Assembly: GCA_025351875.1 (NCBI GenBank)
Contig: JANXVA010000289.1
Span: 1-37,050 of the forward strand
DNA: 37,050 nt
Direction: 5' to 3'
Source: Myxococcales bacterium
Lineage (GTDB): Bacteria; Myxococcota_A; Polyangia; Polyangiales; Polyangiaceae
Numbering within the stretch: the stretch's first letter is position 1; each line of letters starts with the position of its first letter. The notes beneath the pieces are model-generated. The model ran no database searches. It was given only the letters and a program-made list of their open reading frames with translations, and had not been told where the DNA came from. The translations under genes were made by a program, and so were the position numbers. This document shows positions 9,398 to 17,833 of the stretch, one piece after another.

Positions 9398-10084
9398 ATG
9401 CGCTTCCCCGTTCTCGGCCTTGCCGCCGCCGCTGCCTCCCTCCTCGCGTGCTCCACCCCGTCTCCGGAGTCCTCCGACCCAGGGACGCCCGCGACCGCCT
9501 CCGAGAGCGAGCTCTCCGCGGCGAGCGGCGAGTGCGTGATCGACACGCTGTTCGTGAAGAAGGGCTTCATCGCGGATCTCGCCGCGTCCGTCGACCCGTC
9601 GTTCGTGAAGGACTACGGGCCCGAGTATTACAAGCACGTCCTCATCCCGAAGACGCTCGACGCCGCGCTCGGCGGCGGCGAGTACGGCGAGGCGTTCTAC
9701 ACGCTCCACGGGTTCGACTTCTATCCGGAGGAGGTCGCCGCGGGGTCGTCGGCGAAGCCGCGTTTCGTCGCGACGGTGGAGGGCGGCCCGGTCGTCGACG
9801 CGAAGCTGACGCTGTCGAAGAAGCGTGCTGCCGCGGCCAAGGCGATCTTCGAAGCGCTGACGCGCGCGGTGGAGGCGACGGAGAACCACGTCGTTCCGCC
9901 TTCGCACGTCTACGACAGGAGCTGGACGAGGGTGACGCGCACGTCGCCAGGCGGCCGCATCGCCTGCGTCAAGACGACCTACCCCAACGACCCCACGGTG
10001 CTGCACTCGTGCACGGTCTTCGACGTCGAGCGCAACATGGTCCAGAACTACAACAGCAAGGACGCCGCGTGCCTCACGCGGTGA
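9398..10084 (+). CDS. Hypothetical lipoprotein
   Basis: MRFPVLGLAAAAASLLACSTPSPESS lipobox; GC3-rich. Confidence 0.75.
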   Translation: MRFPVLGLAAAAASLLACSTPSPESSDPGTPATASESELSAASGECVIDTLFVKKGFIADLAASVDPSFVKDYGPEYYKHVLIPKTLDAALGGGEYGEAFYTLHGFDFYPEEVAAGSSAKPRFVATVEGGPVVDAKLTLSKKRAAAAKAIFEALTRAVEATENHVVPPSHVYDRSWTRVTRTSPGGRIACVKTTYPNDPTVLHSCTVFDVERNMVQNYNSKDAACLTR

Positions 10085-10145
10085 GGGTCGTGTTGCGGCG
10101 GGTAGCGCTCAGCTCTCTCCAAAGGTGATGGGCCTGGTGTCTTCT

Positions 10146-11636
10146 TCACCGTGGCGAGCGGGCGTCGGCGCGCGCGTTCAGGTAGCACTCGAGGGCGGTG
10201 TATCCGGGCGGGCAGCCCGTCACCTGAGCGAGCGTCGCGCCGTCCGCGCGTGACGGGTCGAGACCATTGGCCTTCTCCCACGCGTCGGGCATGCCGTCAC
10301 CGTCTGTGTCGGCGGCCGGAGGCGGCGCGCCCTTCTGGGCCATGAAGCCATCTCCGACGTCCACTCCCTGGCCGCTACGCCACGAGGGCGGGCGAGCATC
10401 GATCGGTCGCGCGAGGTACGACGAGAGCCGCTCGTCCATCCGATCGCGCGGCCACGGGCCAGCCGTCCGCGCCAGGAGCGCGACGAGCGCGCTCGCCTTC
10501 GTATAGGTGACCTGCGGAAACGGCTGGCGGACCGGCGCCGGGTGGCCGGGCGAGGGGACCGCGGCGGGCGCCGCTGCGCCGCGACCGAGGAGATTGTCTG
10601 CCGCGTACACCGAACCTCCTGGATGCGTGTAGAGTGCACCTTCAGCAGACGGCCCGTCCGGATCCGCGCTGCCTCGTCGCACCATGACGTTGCCGACGAG
10701 GTTCAGGCGGAGCGCGAAGCTCGGCGCTGTCGGCGCGCAATCGTTCCCCGCATTGTTGCCCGTGCACCGGTTGAACCAGATCGGGTCCGACGCATCCCAG
10801 AGGACGTTGTTCGACAGCTCGATCGACAGGACGTGCCCCGTACAGTTGCTCTTGCCAGGGCCGTCGTCGTTCTCCTCGCAGCTCATCTCGGGGAGGCGCC
10901 CGGCGACTCCGTTCCACACCGTGTGGTGGATGGTGATCGCGTCGAGCGACAGGACGTCCTTCGAGTAGTTGATGAGGACGCCGCCCCACTGGTAGTGCTC
11001 GCCGCGCGGCTCCGCGATGATCGAGTGCTGGATCGTCACGTTGCGCGAACGCGTGAGCTCGACGTTCTCGTCCTCCGCGCTCCCCATCGAGCAGTGGTCG
11101 ATGATCACGTCGTGCGCGCCGCCGATCCGGAGCGAGTCCGGATCGCCGGCGCGGAACCGCATGTGGCGAACGATGAGGTCGTTGCAGTCGTTGGGGTCGT
11201 AGACGTTGTCGCAGACCATGCCGCCCTTCACGACGACACCGCCCGGCGAGGTCTGCCCCGCGATGGTGAGCTGCCCGTGCTTGATCTCGAGTGGCCCTTC
11301 GATGGTGCCGGAGACGTCGAAGACGACCGTTCGCGGTCCGCGTGCATCGAGGCACGCCTGCATCGAGCCAGGCCCCGCGTGCGCGAGCGTCGTCACGTGG
11401 CAGACGGCTCCGCCACGCCCGCCCTTGGCGCCGGCGCCGAAGCCCTCCGCGCCCGGAAACGCGACCAGGCCGCGCGCCGGGCTCGTCGTCCCCACGGCGG
11501 GGACCATCGGCGGGACGGGATCGTGGGGCGTCGCCGGGCTCGCGCTCGGCGGGTCGAGTCGTTCGCGAAGGCGTGAGCACGCGCTCGTCGCCACGCAACA
11601 CGCAAGGAGAGCACACACGGTCCGCGCAAGGTGCAT
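10146..11636 (-). CDS. Pectate lyase-like (PL1-type) lipoprotein with C-terminal DxDGDGxPD calcium-type motif
   Basis: AFPGAEGFGAGAKGGRGGAVCHVTTLA...GTIEGPLEIKHGQLTIAGQTSPGGVVVKGG...DLIVRHMRFRAGD...DVIIDHCSMGS; tail DTDGDGMPDAWEKANGLDP. Confidence 0.88.
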   Translation of the reverse strand: MHLARTVCALLACCVATSACSRLRERLDPPSASPATPHDPVPPMVPAVGTTSPARGLVAFPGAEGFGAGAKGGRGGAVCHVTTLAHAGPGSMQACLDARGPRTVVFDVSGTIEGPLEIKHGQLTIAGQTSPGGVVVKGGMVCDNVYDPNDCNDLIVRHMRFRAGDPDSLRIGGAHDVIIDHCSMGSAEDENVELTRSRNVTIQHSIIAEPRGEHYQWGGVLINYSKDVLSLDAITIHHTVWNGVAGRLPEMSCEENDDGPGKSNCTGHVLSIELSNNVLWDASDPIWFNRCTGNNAGNDCAPTAPSFALRLNLVGNVMVRRGSADPDGPSAEGALYTHPGGSVYAADNLLGRGAAAPAAVPSPGHPAPVRQPFPQVTYTKASALVALLARTAGPWPRDRMDERLSSYLARPIDARPPSWRSGQGVDVGDGFMAQKGAPPPAADTDGDGMPDAWEKANGLDPSRADGATLAQVTGCPPGYTALECYLNARADARSPR

Positions 11637-11687
11637 TGGCGGATCAACGGCGGCCCCCGCGCGACCGTTAAACCCGATCCGTGGCGC

Positions 11688-12131
11688 TCAGAGGCAGCCG
11701 CAGTTCGCGGAGTAGAGCGTCCGAGCATCGCCGTCGTTCGCGCAGTTGTCGTCGCCGACCTGCGTCGTGATCTCGTCGCCGGTCGTGCAGGTGCAGACGC
11801 CGTCCTGGCAGTCCATCTTGACCGTCTGACCGCTCGTGTCCTGGGCCGTGCATCCGCAGGTGCCGCCGCCGACCGTGCACGTCGGGTTCTCGCAGACGTT
11901 CGTCCGGAGCGGGGTGCTCGGCGCGGCCGGCGTGGTCGCGGGTGCCGAGGTCGGTTGCTGCGTGGAGCCCTCGGGTGAACGGGCAGGTGAGGTCCCGCCG
12001 CCTCCGTTCTTCGTGTTGCTCGCCGTCGCTCCCGAGCCCCTGCGACCGAGCGAAGAGTCGGTTTCTGCCGAGCAAGCCGTGACGAGACCGGCAGCGAGGA
12101 GGGCGACGGCGGCGAGGGGATGAAAACGCAT
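11688..12131 (-). CDS. Cys-rich hypothetical lipoprotein
   Basis: MRFHPLAAVALLAAGLVTACSAE lipobox; C-terminal CENPTCTVGGGTCGCTAQ...CQDGVCTCTTG...NCGCL. Confidence 0.7.
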   Translation of the reverse strand: MRFHPLAAVALLAAGLVTACSAETDSSLGRRGSGATASNTKNGGGGTSPARSPEGSTQQPTSAPATTPAAPSTPLRTNVCENPTCTVGGGTCGCTAQDTSGQTVKMDCQDGVCTCTTGDEITTQVGDDNCANDGDARTLYSANCGCL

Positions 12132-12179
12132 GCGTTCCCTCGAGCAAGCACCGTGCCGCCGCAAGGCGATGCGCATCCG

Positions 12180-12341
12180 TCAGCGGCGACTCTGCGGGTC
12201 TTCCTGCGGCTGGCCGTCGACCAGCCGGTACGCGCCGGGCGACCGCTTGCAGCGTGCGATCTGCGGGAAGGGCTGCGGCGACGGCAGCGTGATCCGCTGG
12301 GATTCGGGCAGCTCCTCTTTCGTCGCGGGCGGGTTTGCCAT
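12180..12341 (-). CDS. Candidate small protein (53 aa), absent from the supplied ORF track
   Basis: MANPPATKEELPESQRITLPSPQPFPQIARCKRSPGAYRLVDGQPQEDPQSRR*; roughly nine in ten codons end in G/C; no clear RBS. Confidence 0.4.
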   Translation of the reverse strand: MANPPATKEELPESQRITLPSPQPFPQIARCKRSPGAYRLVDGQPQEDPQSRR

Positions 12342-12430
12342 CCGTTCACTCTGCAGCCTGGTCGCCCTCGTTGCCAGTCACCCGGACGGACGACGCGAGG
12401 CAAGAACCCCGCGCTACAAGAGGACGCGAA

Positions 12431-12890
12431 ATGACGCCGCGCCTCGTGCTCACCGAGGAGATGCACGCGCCGCTCTTCGCGTGGCGCGGCGCGCTCGGTG
12501 CGGGCGGTCGTTCGATTCCCGTCTCGGGCCCGCGACGAGACGCGTCGGGTACTTCCACGCGCTGCGAGGGGCCCGGCCTACGTCGAGGAGCTCCTCATGA
12601 AGATCGACGAGGCGGGGGTCGCGCGCTCGACGACCGCGATCGAGGCGGTGTTCGCCACCGTGAACGAGCGTCTCTCCGACGGTCGCAAGACGCTCGCCGG
12701 AGACGTGGTCACCGCGGCCGACCTCACCTTCGCCGCGGCCGACCTCACCTTCGCCGCGCTCGCCGGGCCGGTCGTGATGCCACCCACGTACGCGACGCGA
12801 TTCGGTAGCGCCGCCCGCCTCCCCGCGCCGCTCGCCGCGATCGTCGACAGGATGCGCGCGACGAGGGCTGGCGCGTTTGCGATAGGATCG
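12431..12890 (+). pseudogene. Degenerate glutathione S-transferase remnant
   Basis: LTEEMHAPLFAWRGALGAGGRSIPV (GST N-terminal-like) in one frame; YFHALRG in a second; PAYVEELLMKIDEAG...IEAVFATVNERLSDGRKTLAGDVVTAADLTFA...PVVMPPTYATRFGSAARLPAPLAAIVDRMRATRAGAFA (GST C-terminal) in a third. Confidence 0.65.
12714..12755 (+). repeat. Perfect 21-bp tandem duplication
   Basis: gcggccgacctcaccttcgcc at 12714-12734 repeated exactly at 12735-12755. Confidence 0.95.
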
Positions 12891-12894
12891 GGGC

Positions 12895-13827
12895 GTGCGA
12901 GGACGTGCGTTCGCGGTGGGAGCAGTGGCTGTGATGTTCGTCGTCGCCGGCGCGTGCTCGTCGTTCGACGAGGCCGGCGCCGGGACCAGCGAGGAGGCGG
13001 GTACCAGCCTCGACGGCGCGACCGACGGCGCCTCGTCGGATGCCCTCGACGGAGGTCCTCCCGACAGCGCTTCCCTCGATGCGGGCTTCATCCCCTGCGC
13101 CAAGCGAGCGGCCGACCCCGCGCACTTCTGCGACGACTTCGACGATCCCGAACGAGTGGACGCGAAGTGGAAGAGCGCGACGCTCGACGGCGGCGTGATC
13201 GCGGAGACCGGCGCCGCTCTCTCTGCCCCGCGCGCGCTCCTGCTCCGACTCGTGGGTGGCGACGGGCAGTCGAAGGCGTTTCTTCGCAGCAACCGGGGCG
13301 GCCTCGTCGATGTCTCCGCGAAGAATCACCTCGCGGTCTCCTTCTCCATGCGCATCGACAGCGCTCCGTACGCGGTAGCCGGTGGCATTGGCTACATGCA
13401 CCTGGCGCTCATCGAGCTCGACGCGCCCCCGTGCGATTCGACCGCGGGGCAGCCGCAGCGGCAGATCGAGCTCTCGTTGTTCCCCGATGGCTCGCTTGGC
13501 GCGGCTCTCAAGGGCCTTCGCGATTTGTGTCCCAACGATGCCGGCGACTACGCGCCGCTGGCCTCGACAGCCAAGCCGGTGGATTTCGCGCAGAAGTTTC
13601 GACGGATCACGCTCGATGTGTCGCGAGTTCCATGCAGCGGCTCCTCCGCGCAGGCGACGGTTCGATTCGCGGTCGAGGGCTTCAGCGAAGTCGGCTGCCA
13701 GTCGCTCGGAATGGGCGATCCGTTCGCGCATGGGACGGCGCTCACGGTGCAGCTCGGGCTCTTCGCGTCGGGCAAGTGGGGCGACACCGCGATCGCCTAC
13801 GACGACGTCAGCGTGGACTTCGACTGA
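12895..13827 (+). CDS. Hypothetical lipoprotein
   Basis: VRGRAFAVGAVAVMFVVAGACSS lipobox, A/S/D-rich linker, folded domain beginning PCAKRAADPAHFCDDFDDP. Confidence 0.78.
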   Translation: MRGRAFAVGAVAVMFVVAGACSSFDEAGAGTSEEAGTSLDGATDGASSDALDGGPPDSASLDAGFIPCAKRAADPAHFCDDFDDPERVDAKWKSATLDGGVIAETGAALSAPRALLLRLVGGDGQSKAFLRSNRGGLVDVSAKNHLAVSFSMRIDSAPYAVAGGIGYMHLALIELDAPPCDSTAGQPQRQIELSLFPDGSLGAALKGLRDLCPNDAGDYAPLASTAKPVDFAQKFRRITLDVSRVPCSGSSAQATVRFAVEGFSEVGCQSLGMGDPFAHGTALTVQLGLFASGKWGDTAIAYDDVSVDFD

Positions 13828-13830
13828 CGC

Positions 13831-14691
13831 GTGGCCCGTCACCCCTTTCGGCTCCTGAACGTCTTCGCCGAGTCGCCGCTCTCCGGCAACGCCCTCGCGG
13901 TCTTCGAGGACGGTAGCGGACTATCCGACGAGCGGATGCAGGCGCTCGCGCTGCAATTCAACCTCTCGGAGACGACGTTCCTGTTTCCCTCGGCGACCGC
14001 GACGGCCAAGGTGAGGATCTTCTCGCCCGGCTTCGAGATGCCGTTCGCGGGGCACCCGACGCTCGGAACGGCGCACGTGGTCCGTTCGCTCCACGGCGCG
14101 GGCGACGCGCTCACGCTCGAGATGCGTGCGGGGGTAATCCCCGTCACGGCAGCAGGGAACACGTGGACGCTGCAGGCAAATGCGCCGCGCACGCGCCCCG
14201 CCGCGTCGACGCAGGCGGAGCTTGCCGCGATGCTCGGAGTGAACGAGGAGGAGATCCGCGACGGCGCGATGTGGGTCGACACGGGCTCCGAGCAGCTCAT
14301 CGTCCGCCTCACGACTCCCGAGGCGGTACGACGCTGCCACCCCGAGCCGGAGTTGCTCGCACGCCACGGCTCGAACGCGCAGCGTGCCGGCCTCGTCTAC
14401 GTCTGGGCGCACGAGGACGTGCCGCCCGCGGAAGACGGCGAGAGCATCCTGGCGCGCTTCTTCTTCTTGAAGCACGGCGCCGTCATCGAGGATCCGGGAA
14501 CGGGCTCGGCCTGCGCGAACCTCGGCGGGTGGCTGGTCGCGCGTCGTCACGAGCTCCCCGTTGCGATCTCGATCGCGCAAGGAGAGGCCACCGGCCGCCT
14601 TTGCAAGCTGGGACTACGCGTCGACGCGGAGCAACGGATCTTCGTCACCGGAAAGGTGATCGAGGTCGGACGCGGCGAGATCACCGTCTAA
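13831..14691 (+). CDS. PhzF-family isomerase/epimerase
   Basis: FRLLNVFAESPLSGNALAVFEDG...NLSETTFLFP...ARIFSPG-type RIFSPGFEMPFAGHPTLGTAHV; DPGTGSACANLGGWL. Confidence 0.92.
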   Translation: MARHPFRLLNVFAESPLSGNALAVFEDGSGLSDERMQALALQFNLSETTFLFPSATATAKVRIFSPGFEMPFAGHPTLGTAHVVRSLHGAGDALTLEMRAGVIPVTAAGNTWTLQANAPRTRPAASTQAELAAMLGVNEEEIRDGAMWVDTGSEQLIVRLTTPEAVRRCHPEPELLARHGSNAQRAGLVYVWAHEDVPPAEDGESILARFFFLKHGAVIEDPGTGSACANLGGWLVARRHELPVAISIAQGEATGRLCKLGLRVDAEQRIFVTGKVIEVGRGEITV

Positions 14692-14701
14692 GCTGCCCCC
14701 G

Positions 14702-16183
14702 ATGACGCCCTACGGCTTGCTCGTTCAGCGGTTCGATCGTCACTACCTCCTCAGGAGCTCCGCCGACGTCCTCGAGTGGGATGCCCAGGCGATGATGCCC
14801 GACGGCGGAGGCGATCTCCGCGCGGCGCAGCTCGGTACTCTCCGCGTGCTCGCGCACGAGGCCATCGCGACACCCGACATGGCAGAGCGCCTCGCCGCCG
14901 CCGAGGCTGCCCCTCCCGAAGACGGGTGGGAGCGCGCCAACCTCGCGGCGATGCGTCGTGCGTGGGTGCACACCGCCGCCGTCCCGTCCGATCTCGTCGA
15001 GGCTCATGCGCGCGCAGCGTCGGCCTGCGAGCTCGCGTGGCGTGCGGCGCGTCGTGGGGACGACTTCGCGAGCTTGCTGCCGCACCTCGAGCACGTCGTG
15101 AAGCTCACGCGCCAGGTCGGTGAGGCCAAGGGCGCGATGATGGGGCTCTCCGTCTACGACGCGCTTGCCGACGAGCACGAGCCTGGCGCGCGCGAGGCGC
15201 TCCTCACGCCGCTGTTCGCGCGGCTGGAGCGCGAGCTCCCTCCGCTCGTGGACTCCATCGTCGCCGCGCAGGCACGCACGTCGCGAGCGCCTGAGCTCGT
15301 CGGTCCGTTCCCGGTCGCGCGTCAGGCGGCTCTCGGCCGTCGCGTCGCGGAGCGCATGGGCTTCGACTTCACGCGCGGTCGCCTCGACGTGAGCGCGCAT
15401 CCGTTCTGCGGCGGCGCCGCCGAGGACGTGCGCATGACCACGCGCTACGACGAACGAGATTTTCTCCCGAGCATCCTCGGCGTCATCCACGAGACGGGCC
15501 ACGCGCTCTACGAGATGGGGCTGCCGCGGGCCTGGGTTCGCCAGCCGGTGGGGCGCGCAGCCGGGATGGGACTCCACGAGAGCCAGTCGCTCCTGATGGA
15601 GATGCAGGCGGCACGCTCTCCCGAGTTCCTCGGCTATCTGGCGGGCGTGGCGGCGGAGGAGCTCGGCGTCGAGCTCTCCAGGGAGACGCTCGTTCGCAAC
15701 GCGCTAGGCGTCGAACGAAGCTTGATCCGCGTCGATGCCGACGAGGCCACGTATCCGCTCCACGTGATCGTGCGCTTCACGCTGGAGCGCGCGCTGCTCT
15801 CGGGTGATCTGCCGGTGGGGGAGCTCCCGGGCGCGTTTCGCGACGCGATGGAGCGCGTGGTGGGCATCCGTCCCCCGAACGATCGCGACGGCTGCCTCCA
15901 GGACGTTCACTGGCCCTCCGGCGCGTTCGGCTACTTTCCGAGCTACACGATCGGCGCAATCGCCGCGGCGCAGCTCTTCGCGATCGCCCTCGAGAAGCAC
16001 CCGATGATCCCCTCGGAGCTCACGCGCGGTGAGCTCGGCACGCTGCGCGAGTTCGCGCGCGAGCATGTCCATCAGCACGGGTCGCGCTTCGACACGAATG
16101 CGATCCTCGAGCGAGCCACGGGCCGCGGGCTCGACGTCGATGCGCTGCTCGCGCACTTACGGCGACGCTACCTGGGCGCCTAG
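14702..16183 (+). CDS. Carboxypeptidase Taq (M32) family metallopeptidase
   Basis: VIHETGHALYEMGLP (HExxH), HPFCGGAAEDVRMTTRYDE, GMGLHESQSLLMEMQ, IRPPNDRDGCLQDVHWPSGAFGYFPSYTIGA. Confidence 0.93.
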   Translation: MTPYGLLVQRFDRHYLLRSSADVLEWDAQAMMPDGGGDLRAAQLGTLRVLAHEAIATPDMAERLAAAEAAPPEDGWERANLAAMRRAWVHTAAVPSDLVEAHARAASACELAWRAARRGDDFASLLPHLEHVVKLTRQVGEAKGAMMGLSVYDALADEHEPGAREALLTPLFARLERELPPLVDSIVAAQARTSRAPELVGPFPVARQAALGRRVAERMGFDFTRGRLDVSAHPFCGGAAEDVRMTTRYDERDFLPSILGVIHETGHALYEMGLPRAWVRQPVGRAAGMGLHESQSLLMEMQAARSPEFLGYLAGVAAEELGVELSRETLVRNALGVERSLIRVDADEATYPLHVIVRFTLERALLSGDLPVGELPGAFRDAMERVVGIRPPNDRDGCLQDVHWPSGAFGYFPSYTIGAIAAAQLFAIALEKHPMIPSELTRGELGTLREFAREHVHQHGSRFDTNAILERATGRGLDVDALLAHLRRRYLGA

Positions 16184-16194
16184 CGAGCGCTCGT

Positions 16195-16656
16195 TCAGAG
16201 GCCGAGCCTCTTCCACACGACCGCCGCCTGGCTCGCGACGGTCCTGTCTTTGTCCGAGAGGAGCGGCTCGAGCGCCGGCTTGATCTTCGCCCGCACCGCC
16301 GCGTAGACGGCATCGTTCCTCGGGCCCCAGCCCCGGTTCAGCGCGATGAGGCCCGAGAGGCGGACCTTCGCTTCGGCGTCGGCGAGGCACGAGGTGATCG
16401 CGGTCAGGGGGAACAGCTCCCGTCGCCTTGCGGTCGCTGTCCCTCCCTCGACGGCAGCCGCGCGGATCTTCGGGTCGGGACTCCGTGCTGCGACCACGAA
16501 GCGCGGGCCCACGACGTCGTCGGAGAACGCCTGGAGCGCCGTGCGCGCACCCGACGCGGTGCCACCGCCTTTGGCACTCTTCGCGATCAGCTCGTCGATC
16601 TTCGCGACCTTGGCATCGGCGGCCGCGGGGGTAACAGTCTTCTTCTTCGCACCCAT
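16195..16656 (-). CDS. Hypothetical HEAT-like repeat protein
   Basis: 153 aa alpha-helical, repeated SPDPKIRAAAVEGG / LADAEAKVRLSGLIALNR / LLSDKDRTVASQAAVVWKRL. Confidence 0.65.
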   Translation of the reverse strand: MGAKKKTVTPAAADAKVAKIDELIAKSAKGGGTASGARTALQAFSDDVVGPRFVVAARSPDPKIRAAAVEGGTATARRRELFPLTAITSCLADAEAKVRLSGLIALNRGWGPRNDAVYAAVRAKIKPALEPLLSDKDRTVASQAAVVWKRLGL

Positions 16657-16666
16657 TCCACCGATC

Positions 16667-17821
16667 TTAGCGCACGCGAGGAGGCTGAGGGACCAGGTCT
16701 CGTTCGTAGCGGCGGCGCGACCGCGCGAGCGCGGCGAGCAGGAAGACTCCGGCCAGCCACCCGGAGGACGGCGACCTCGGCGAGCCCGATGCCGCGCAGC
16801 CCGAGGAAGCGATCGTGGGCTCGTTGCTCTTGTCGTTCGCCGTCGAGCGGGCGGTGTTGAGGTCGACGGAGTCCGGCTCGCCCGCCGCTGACGGCGGTGC
16901 CGAGCCTTCCTTGGTCGCCGTCCCGGTCGACTCGAGTCTCGGCGTTGCCCCGGCGGCCGCGAACGCGCGATCGAACAGCTCCTTCACGCTCACGAGATCG
17001 TTGAAGTAGGCGCGTGCGCTGGTGCCCATGCACGTCGCCCGCGGATCGCTCGGCTGGTCCGCCTGACCGTTCGTGACCTCCACGGCCACGCCGATCACGG
17101 CCTTGGTCTTCGCGGAGAACGCCGGAGCGCCCTCGTCCCCGCGGCAGAACGACTCGCCCGTCATGAACTCGCCCTTGGCGAGCTGCGCGGAGTCGTTCGG
17201 GCCGACCGCGAGCACCGAGAGTCCCGAGCGCTGCTCCCGGATCGAAGGGAGCTTGTTGTTCTGGTCGTAGCCGAAACCCGCGATCGTGAGCGCCTCGTCC
17301 TGAGCTGCGCCCTTCGTGAGGCGCAGCGCGGCGATCGGAGCATCGACGTCACGATCGAGCCGTAAAATCGCGACCGCGGGGTAGAGCGAACCCCCCGCGG
17401 GGACGAACAGCTCGGTGCCGAGGGCCGTGGGAGCGAGGTTCTTCTGGGCCTTCTCGCCGCCGTTCGCGCCCGTGTAGATGCCGAGTGCCGACGCCGCGAG
17501 ATCCTGGAGCGTCTTCTCCTGCGTGACGAAGGAGACGCAGATTCGCGAGATGAGCACGAGGCGCTTCGCGATGATCGTGCCGGTACACTGGAGGCTCCAG
17601 ACGTTGTCGGAGCTCACGCTGTTCACCCCCAGCGCGACGACCGCGCCTTGCTCGGCGCCCGCCGTCGTCGTCCCGCTGATGATGGCCTGACTCGCGCGCC
17701 CCACTTCTTCGGTGGGCTCGAGGGGCGCGGTGCACGCTGCGCCGGCCAGGGCGAGGAGGGCCAGCGCCCCCGGCGCGAGCCGGAGGCGGAGCGAGGTCGA
17801 CGTGGACGTGAGGAGGCTCAT
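16667..17821 (-). CDS. Trypsin-fold (S1) protein, catalytic residues apparently lost, MYXO-CTERM-like tail
   Basis: SQAIISGTTTAGAEQGAVVAL, CTGTIIAKRLVLISRIC (for LTAAHC), GDEGAPAF (for GDSGGP), tail GCAASGSPRSPSSGWLAGVFLLAALARSRRR. Confidence 0.78.
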   Translation of the reverse strand: MSLLTSTSTSLRLRLAPGALALLALAGAACTAPLEPTEEVGRASQAIISGTTTAGAEQGAVVALGVNSVSSDNVWSLQCTGTIIAKRLVLISRICVSFVTQEKTLQDLAASALGIYTGANGGEKAQKNLAPTALGTELFVPAGGSLYPAVAILRLDRDVDAPIAALRLTKGAAQDEALTIAGFGYDQNNKLPSIREQRSGLSVLAVGPNDSAQLAKGEFMTGESFCRGDEGAPAFSAKTKAVIGVAVEVTNGQADQPSDPRATCMGTSARAYFNDLVSVKELFDRAFAAAGATPRLESTGTATKEGSAPPSAAGEPDSVDLNTARSTANDKSNEPTIASSGCAASGSPRSPSSGWLAGVFLLAALARSRRRYERDLVPQPPRVR

Positions 17822-17833
17822 GGTGTCTGCCGT

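Noticed and set aside
13831-14691. Phenazine biosynthetic cluster suggested by PhzF
   Set aside because: No other phz genes nearby; PhzF-family proteins are widespread outside phenazine pathways.
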